Notes under the pieces: generated by a model | Told to the model about the DNA's origin: nothing | Seen by the model: the letters and a program-made list of their open reading frames with translations, nothing else | The model's database searches: none | Shown: piece after piece, positions 58,807-64,000 of the stretch | How the letters are laid out: the number at the start of each line of letters is the position of its first letter | How positions within the stretch are numbered: position 1 is the first letter of the stretch | NCBI GenBank assembly: GCA_947260005.1 | Contig: CAMYOL010000029.1 | Location: forward strand, 63,077 to 127,076 | Source of the DNA: an uncultured Ectothiorhodospiraceae bacterium | GTDB lineage: Bacteria; Pseudomonadota; Gammaproteobacteria; UBA6429; Thiohalophilaceae | DNA: 64,000 nucleotides | Direction of reading: 5' to 3' | Translations under genes and position numbers: made by a program

Positions 58807-59001
58807 TTAAAACAGCCCTTTGTTTTCACTAAATACGTCATCCAGCTCTTTATCGACCTTGACTCGAATTTCGTGTTCGATTTTAACATTGAGATTGATG
58901 TTAATCGGCTCTTTGGCGACGACTTCCACTTGTGGCGTACATGCACTCGCGAACCAAACGAGTCCAAATAAAACACCGATCTTGATCAAGGCAATTCGCA
59001 T
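58807..59001 (-). CDS. ynbE: YnbE family lipoprotein
   Basis: This 64-residue lipoprotein has the signal MRIALIKIGVLFGLVWFASAC (lipobox ASAC, Cys 21), followed by TPQVEVVAKEPININLNVKIEHEIRVKVDKELDDVF, the family core. In E. coli YnbE sits in the outer membrane and forms a beta-strand bridge with YdbH across the periplasm for phospholipid transport. It lies 60 nt downstream of ydbH and 16 nt upstream of ydbL. Confidence 0.93.
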   Translation of the reverse strand: MRIALIKIGVLFGLVWFASACTPQVEVVAKEPININLNVKIEHEIRVKVDKELDDVFSENKGLF

Positions 59002-59061
59002 AGGTGGGTTTCCTTAGTCAACATTTCCTGTTGTCAGCATAGCATTGTTATTCGCAGGCAG

Positions 59062-61026
59062 CTACTTCTGTTTGTTTTGATAACGTTTGCGCACCTGTTC
59101 GGAGACTTCATCACTCAATTGCAAGCTGCGTAATAAGGTAGGAATATTTTCTTGCAGATTTAGATTCAAATTTATCGGCCGTCCAGCCTGCCAATCCGGG
59201 TTTTTGCCTTGCAGGCGGACTTTCAGGACCAGATCACCATTGAGTTTGTAATCACTGCTTATATCTAAAACTTGATACTGAAAATTACTCAGGGCTTTTA
59301 ACATCGTGTCCAGACTCGCATTGGATTTCGCCATAGCGGCGACCTTCGGTGTGGGGGTATAGCGAATTTCACCACCTGGTGCGACGGCCGACAGTTGACC
59401 CTGGGTCACGACGATACCTGCTTTGGAGATCTGCAACGGGATCTGTCCGTTCAATCGACCACTACCCTGCAAGCCTTCTTGTTGTTCCAGTTTCATAATG
59501 TCATTTAGCCCAATCTGCTCAAGTTGCACGATAAGCGAATTCTTATCCCGTACAAAATCAAATTCGAATGGCCCGCTTAATGCCCGGCCTCCCAATAGCT
59601 CTGCGCTAAACGATTTAACACGCACAATGGGTATTGGTGTCTTCGCTTGGGCTACGAGTGCAAAACCAACTTCAACCTTTTCCACCGGAAAACCGACATC
59701 CACTAAATCAAGACTTAATATCGCGTCCTTGTTGGTATGCAGACCTTCACCATTATCCAGGGCCAGCTCAGCACTGAGCCCGGCAAAGGCCAGTTGATCG
59801 TAGTTGCCGTCGAGTTTATCTAACTTTAAATCTATCTGAGCATTAAAGGCTTGTTGCCATCGAAAACGACCACTTGCTGACACTCGCCCGGCGTTGATAT
59901 CAAAAGGATAAGGCCAATTTTTGAGTAAACCACTTAAGACAAAACCCTTATCGCTAAATTCAACTGCTTTCAATGTGACATTGGCATGACCGTGTCCACG
60001 GGCAAATTGATGGACGGCCTTGGTTTCCAGTACTACCGCCTTTTGCCCTGTACTTAAGGTGGTTTGCAGTCTCGCGCGTTGTGAATTGACATCGAACTTC
60101 GCGTTCCATTTTGAGTGCGGCAGCATTTGCTCTCGCCAGCGCCCACTAAGATTCTGCACCGACGCTTCGCCCATGATCTGCCAATCTACACCACTCACCT
60201 GCGCTTGCCATTGACTATTGAGATAGCCTTCAAAAGTCGGCAACCACTGCGTCCTACTTAGATAGGGCATTAGTATCGGTTGCAGATTATCTAATTGGGC
60301 GGTCAGCGTGCCATTGAGATTGATCTGGTCAGGCTTAAGCTGATCCTGATCCTCATCCTGGCTGAATGGCTTCACTGTCACAGTCAACATCGGTGTAGCC
60401 GTTTGATCGATGGATGAAACCAGTAAACGCATTTCACCGCTGGGTTGAGTGTTGATAGAAAAAACGATCGGTCTTTGCGCTGGCTTAGGTATGAGAATAT
60501 CACCGTTGACCTGAAGTTGCCGATCACGAAGTTCGCCACTCAAACGCAACGAATAAACGGCTTCTGTCGCAATGCGCATATCGGCTGTGAGTTGTTCAAG
60601 CAATACTTCGTTTACCGGCAATTGTGACAACCATTGTCCCGATAACAGGGTCGCCATCGGTAACTCTGCACTGCTTGATTTAGTTGCTGTACTACCCAAG
60701 GAAGATTTAATATCAACTGAAACAACCGGCACACGAATCTGCGCTATGTTCCCCGTTATCAGGTCAGTAAGGTGATACGTTACATTCACCTTCGGCACTT
60801 GAACATGTGATTTGTATTCACCACTAATAAGCGTGAAATCAAGCGCATGCAGTCTTAAACCCTGCCAACCCGGATAATCAACATTAATCTGAATATCGGA
60901 CCCACCCCGTGACGATAAATTATATTTGATTAAAGCAGAGATAACCCAGGGCAGACTGGCATAGGCCAATCCCAATAAGCCGAGAAAGCTCGTTAGCCAA
61001 ATAAGAAATTTATTTCGTCTTGACAC
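59062..61026 (-). CDS. ydbH: Intermembrane phospholipid transport protein YdbH (AsmA/TamB-like)
   Basis: This 654-residue protein has an N-terminal membrane anchor (about residues 8-30) and a long periplasmic beta-rich region, like AsmA-like YdbH/TamB/YhdP, which form grooves for lipid passage. It matches the YdbH family in length below E. coli's 879 residues, with segments such as SGSGRLNGQIPLQISKAGIVVTQGQLSAVAPGGEIRYTPTP near residues 525-565. YnbE and YdbL are encoded next, the complete system. The start is GTG at 61026. The 286 nt upstream to the next ftsH contain no gene. Confidence 0.88.
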   Translation of the reverse strand: MSRRNKFLIWLTSFLGLLGLAYASLPWVISALIKYNLSSRGGSDIQINVDYPGWQGLRLHALDFTLISGEYKSHVQVPKVNVTYHLTDLITGNIAQIRVPVVSVDIKSSLGSTATKSSSAELPMATLLSGQWLSQLPVNEVLLEQLTADMRIATEAVYSLRLSGELRDRQLQVNGDILIPKPAQRPIVFSINTQPSGEMRLLVSSIDQTATPMLTVTVKPFSQDEDQDQLKPDQINLNGTLTAQLDNLQPILMPYLSRTQWLPTFEGYLNSQWQAQVSGVDWQIMGEASVQNLSGRWREQMLPHSKWNAKFDVNSQRARLQTTLSTGQKAVVLETKAVHQFARGHGHANVTLKAVEFSDKGFVLSGLLKNWPYPFDINAGRVSASGRFRWQQAFNAQIDLKLDKLDGNYDQLAFAGLSAELALDNGEGLHTNKDAILSLDLVDVGFPVEKVEVGFALVAQAKTPIPIVRVKSFSAELLGGRALSGPFEFDFVRDKNSLIVQLEQIGLNDIMKLEQQEGLQGSGRLNGQIPLQISKAGIVVTQGQLSAVAPGGEIRYTPTPKVAAMAKSNASLDTMLKALSNFQYQVLDISSDYKLNGDLVLKVRLQGKNPDWQAGRPINLNLNLQENIPTLLRSLQLSDEVSEQVRKRYQNKQK

Positions 61027-61312
61027 CTGTTTGATTTCCGTGAAATTCTCAACATCTAAGCATTCTCTGATGCTATCTGTCCATTAATAATAGGCAACCC
61101 AGTGATCCCAAATTCATAACCAATAATATTACCCACGTCAAGGTACTATAGGTATTTGTCTTGATTGCCAGTGCACAAAAAAAGTCACTGCCATCAAAGT
61201 TGTTAAAAGCAGGTAAGTTATTATTTTGTTATTAGGTTGGGGCATGGATGATATATTGTCACGAAATCCACTGTGGTTAAATGAAAATAATTAATGACCA
61301 GGGTAATAAACT

Positions 61313-63262
61313 TTACTTAGATATTGAGACGGACTGCTCATTGCCCTCTTTACCGATCAGTTGTTTGATCTCCTCTGCTTCGAGGGTTTCTTTTTCGAGT
61401 AATGTCTCGGCCAGGGCAGTAAGTTGTGCACGGTGAGCATCAAGCAACTTGGTAACTTTCTGCTCAATTTCTTTAATAAGATTACAAATCTCATCATCAA
61501 TAATCTGTGCGGTATGTTCACTAAAATCACGCGCCTGAGTCATTTCACGCCCGAGAAAAATATGTTCTTCGCCACGTCGAAAGGCTACGGGGCCTAACTT
61601 ATCGCTCATACCCCAATGCGTCACCATATGCTGCGCTAATCGCGTGGCCTGTTTGAGATCGCCCTCGGCACCAGAGCTAACCTCATTAAACATCAATTGT
61701 TCGGCGACACGGCCACCGAGCATCACGCCAATGCGATCGCGTACATAACTTTCCTGCAAGTTGTAATGTTCTTCTTCTGGTATTTGTTCGGTCGCACCCA
61801 ATGCATGACCGCGTGGAATGATCGTCACTTTGTCTAGCGGATCGGCTGTGGGTAACAGACTGGCTGCGACGACATGACCGGCTTCATGATAGGCAACGAT
61901 CTTTTTCTCATCTTCGCTAATAACGGTTTCACGTTTTGCACCCAGCACGACCTTGTCGCGTGCGGTCAGCATCTGTTCCATATCGACTTTATCTTTTTCT
62001 GTCCGCCCAGTGAGTAAGGCCGCCTCATTAACCACGTTTTCCAGATCTGCACCGGAGAAACCCACGGTCAATGCAGCCAGACGTTTAAGGTCGACGTCAC
62101 TGGCCAACGGCACCTTGCGAGAATGTATCTTTAATATGGCCAGACGCGCCTTTCTATCCGGTAAATCAAGTACCACTTTGCGATCAAATCGCCCGGGTCG
62201 TAATAAAGCCGAATCCAGTACATCAGGTCGATTGGTCGCCGCCAGCACCACGACGGCTTCATGCTCGGTAAAACCGTCCATTTCATTTAAGATCTGATTG
62301 AGTGTTTGTTCACGTTCATCATGCCCTCCGCCTAAACCCGTGCCGCGGGCACGACCCACTGAATCAATCTCATCAATAAATAATATAGACGGTGCATTTT
62401 TCTTGGCATCGGTAAACATATCACGCACCCGTGACGCCCCTACACCCACAAACATTTCCACAAACTCTGAGCCACTAATACTAAAAAACGGCACATCGGC
62501 CTCACCGGCCATCGCCTTGGCCAACATGGTCTTGCCGGTACCCGGTGGACCCATAAGTAAAATACCACGTGGCACTTTGGCTCCCAATTTTTGATAACGC
62601 TCCGGGTTTATCAGATATGACGTAATTTCACGTAGGTCGGCCTTGGCATTGTCCAACCCAGCCACATCATCAAAAGTCAGTTTAATACTGCCTTTTTGGT
62701 AACGCTTGGCTTTGGATTTACCAAAACCAAACAAGCTGTCTCCAGTAGACATACGTTCTGAAAATTTACGGCTGATATAAAAAAATATCCAAATAAAAAA
62801 TATCCACGGTAGGATGGATATGATCATTTGCACCCACCAGGCGGCTTCTTGTGGTTTGGCCTCGACATCAACCTGGTGTTTTTCTAATAAGGGGATAAGG
62901 CCAGGGTCATCCACTGGGGGTAAGGTGGAGGTAAATTTCGCAATCCGCGCCGGGCGAGTACTTTCCTCTACCGTATCGATGCCCATCGCAGGACTGCGTA
63001 ATGTGCCAATGATCCGTTCACCTTGCAGGGTCACCTTTGCCACTTCATTGGCCCGTATCTTGGCTTTGAATTCACTATAAGATATCTGGGTCTTGACCTG
63101 ATCACGGAATAACTGCCCATAGTAGAAATAGACAAGCACGCTGATCATGATGACCCAAGCCATATACCGCCATGTTATCGGTGGCATTTGCGGTTGCTCT
63201 GGACCTGGCCGCTGCCCACGTTGATTTTCAGGTTCTTTATCGTTGTTCATTTCGGTTGTCAT
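61313..63262 (-). CDS. Second FtsH-type AAA+ zinc protease
   Basis: The 649-residue paralogue has the same domain order as the FtsH at 23.6 kb but a longer cytoplasmic N-terminus (about 30 residues, [12 protein letters not shown]), two helices (about 32-48 and 141-163), Walker A GPPGTGKT near 238, [20 protein letters not shown] and the zinc motif HEAGH. The C-terminus lacks the acidic tail of the housekeeping copy. Extra FtsH copies occur in some gammaproteobacteria, for example as stress or quality-control proteases on stress-tolerance islands. It lies between csp and ydbH; there is no operon evidence. The ATG at 63262 has a weak ribosome-binding site. Confidence 0.95.
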   Translation of the reverse strand: MTTEMNNDKEPENQRGQRPGPEQPQMPPITWRYMAWVIMISVLVYFYYGQLFRDQVKTQISYSEFKAKIRANEVAKVTLQGERIIGTLRSPAMGIDTVEESTRPARIAKFTSTLPPVDDPGLIPLLEKHQVDVEAKPQEAAWWVQMIISILPWIFFIWIFFYISRKFSERMSTGDSLFGFGKSKAKRYQKGSIKLTFDDVAGLDNAKADLREITSYLINPERYQKLGAKVPRGILLMGPPGTGKTMLAKAMAGEADVPFFSISGSEFVEMFVGVGASRVRDMFTDAKKNAPSILFIDEIDSVGRARGTGLGGGHDEREQTLNQILNEMDGFTEHEAVVVLAATNRPDVLDSALLRPGRFDRKVVLDLPDRKARLAILKIHSRKVPLASDVDLKRLAALTVGFSGADLENVVNEAALLTGRTEKDKVDMEQMLTARDKVVLGAKRETVISEDEKKIVAYHEAGHVVAASLLPTADPLDKVTIIPRGHALGATEQIPEEEHYNLQESYVRDRIGVMLGGRVAEQLMFNEVSSGAEGDLKQATRLAQHMVTHWGMSDKLGPVAFRRGEEHIFLGREMTQARDFSEHTAQIIDDEICNLIKEIEQKVTKLLDAHRAQLTALAETLLEKETLEAEEIKQLIGKEGNEQSVSISK

Positions 63263-63417
63263 ATAACCAATAACTTACTCCCAAATACCAATAAAGTATA
63301 ACTGTTAAAACAGCTATTTAATTGAGCTTGCTCAATTTTTGCTAATTTAAACAGATTTTCTATTGGAAAAGAATAATAGCGCTCTGAACCTGATTTTTTA
63401 CTGATTTTTTATCGGCC

Positions 63418-63449
63418 AAAAAAAACCCCCGCGAGAGTCGCGGGGTTTC
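63418..63449 (-). terminator. Intrinsic terminator of csp gene
   Basis: On the minus strand AAACCCCGCGA-CTC-TCGCGGGGGTTT forms a GC-rich stem with one bulge, followed by a T-run from about 63424 downward. It lies 26 nt after the csp stop and would end the cold-shock transcript. Confidence 0.88.
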
Positions 63450-63474
63450 CGGTAATACATCAAACTAAAAGCGC

Positions 63475-63675
63475 TTAGGCTTTAATGTTTGCTGCTTGTG
63501 GGCCTTTCGGTCCGTCTTCCACATCGTAGGTTACTTGCTGGCCTTCAGCCAGTGAGCGAAAACCTTCGCTAGCGATCGCAGAAAAATGAGCAAAAACGTC
63601 CTTGCTGCCATCGTCAGGTGTGATAAAACCGAAGCCCTTAGAGTCGTTAAACCATTTAACAGTTCCTGTTGCCAT
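63475..63675 (-). CDS. Cold shock protein, CspA family
   Basis: The 66-residue single cold-shock domain binds single-stranded RNA or DNA. RNP1 [11 protein letters not shown] near residue 14 and RNP2 DVFAHFSAI near residue 27 are intact, and the ending [15 protein letters not shown] is the usual one. A GAGGT ribosome-binding site precedes the ATG. The 5' leader is long (about 143 nt from the predicted promoter), as expected for genes whose mRNA folds into a cold-responsive structure. A GC-rich terminator follows. Whether it is cold-induced cannot be decided from sequence. Confidence 0.96.
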   Translation of the reverse strand: MATGTVKWFNDSKGFGFITPDDGSKDVFAHFSAIASEGFRSLAEGQQVTYDVEDGPKGPQAANIKA

Positions 63676-63824
63676 AATATAATTACCTCATTAAATATAA
63701 AAAAGTGTGTTACAAATCTTACGCGGTAATTAACAGGAGAAAACTTTAGAGAACTACTGACAAGAACCAGGATAGAATGTAGTAATGTACGTTTGTTGTA
63801 AACTAAATCACACCACACCCTCGT

Positions 63825-63852
63825 AGTATAGGACTCAAAAACAGTTATACAA
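63825..63852 (-). promoter_or_regulatory. Sigma-70 promoter for csp gene
   Basis: On the minus strand TTGTAT (-35, four of six) and TATACT (-10, five of six) are 16 nt apart. Transcription would start near 63818, giving the long csp leader. The remaining window up to 64000 has no supported gene. Confidence 0.45.
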
Positions 63853-64000
63853 GGTGTATCACCCTTATTTTGCTCGTAACGGGCAATAACACGATTTATT
63901 CTCTCTAGTTATGCCTTTTTATCTAATTTTTGCCGATAACAGCATGAATACCGGTTAGCGAATTAAAGTCAGTTGTACTTAGCCACAGATAACCAATAGC

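Noticed and set aside
58791-58976. Upstream extension of the ydbL frame across ynbE
   Set aside because: It lies antiparallel to nothing but in a different frame of the real ynbE gene; the GTG at 58790 with GGGAG and a proper signal peptide is the better start.

Overview
The window is a stretch of gammaproteobacterial chromosome of moderate to low GC. The gene order hrcA/grpE-dnaK-dnaJ-dapB-carA-carB-greA, yhbY/rlmE-ftsH-folP-glmM-tpiA-secG and recN/fur/bamE/rnfH-ratA/smpB-ssrA is the ancestral gammaproteobacterial supercluster, as in Pseudomonas. HrcA with a CIRCE operator, a TTG-started carA, a 14-gene nuo operon with separate nuoC and nuoD, and the ydbH-ynbE-ydbL set argue against an enteric and for a free-living respiratory gammaproteobacterium. 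I cannot name a genus.

Layout. 1-2.4 kb: a group 1 truncated hemoglobin in frame with a 2Fe-2S ferredoxin-type ORF cut by the window edge, then an exported protein of unknown function. 2.4-16.9 kb: complete nuoA-N (complex I), minus strand. 17.3-19.7 kb: an insertion relative to the usual secG-tRNA-Leu-nuoA order, with a chalcone-isomerase-like periplasmic protein, a SleB-type cell-wall hydrolase, an orphan ECF sigma factor and a structured intergenic element. 19.7-26.5 kb: a damaged tRNA-Leu(GAG), secG, tpiA, glmM, folP, ftsH, rlmE and yhbY. 26.5-30.1 kb: small membrane and zinc-ribbon proteins, a metalloprotease-like protein and greA. 30.1-35.6 kb: carB, carA with an attenuator-like leader, and dapB. 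35.6-43.3 kb: a repeat-rich unknown protein and the heat-shock operon. 43.5-51.5 kb: nadK-recN, a lipoprotein, fur, bamE, rnfH-ratA, a sodium symporter, smpB and ssrA. 51.5-57.3 kb: a SEC-C protein, an isoquinoline-1-oxidoreductase-type molybdoenzyme pair, a periplasmic metallo-beta-lactamase-fold enzyme and a YbaK-type deacylase. 57.5-64 kb: an alpha/beta hydrolase, ydbH-ynbE-ydbL (outer-membrane lipid homeostasis), a second ftsH and a csp gene.

Most genes are ordinary housekeeping genes. The unusual material is in RNA genes and repeats. The tmRNA (ssrA) is only about 244 nt and no ANDENYALAA-like tag follows its resume site. A 139-bp concentric palindromic element ends exactly at the tmRNA 5' end. 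The tRNA-Leu(GAG) has lost its 5' acceptor and D-stem strands, and secG reads into it. A palindromic repeat family with core GGGTCAGAGACG sits between carA and carB, between bamE and rnfH, and in decayed form after the YbaK gene. No CRISPR array, phage or defence system was seen.
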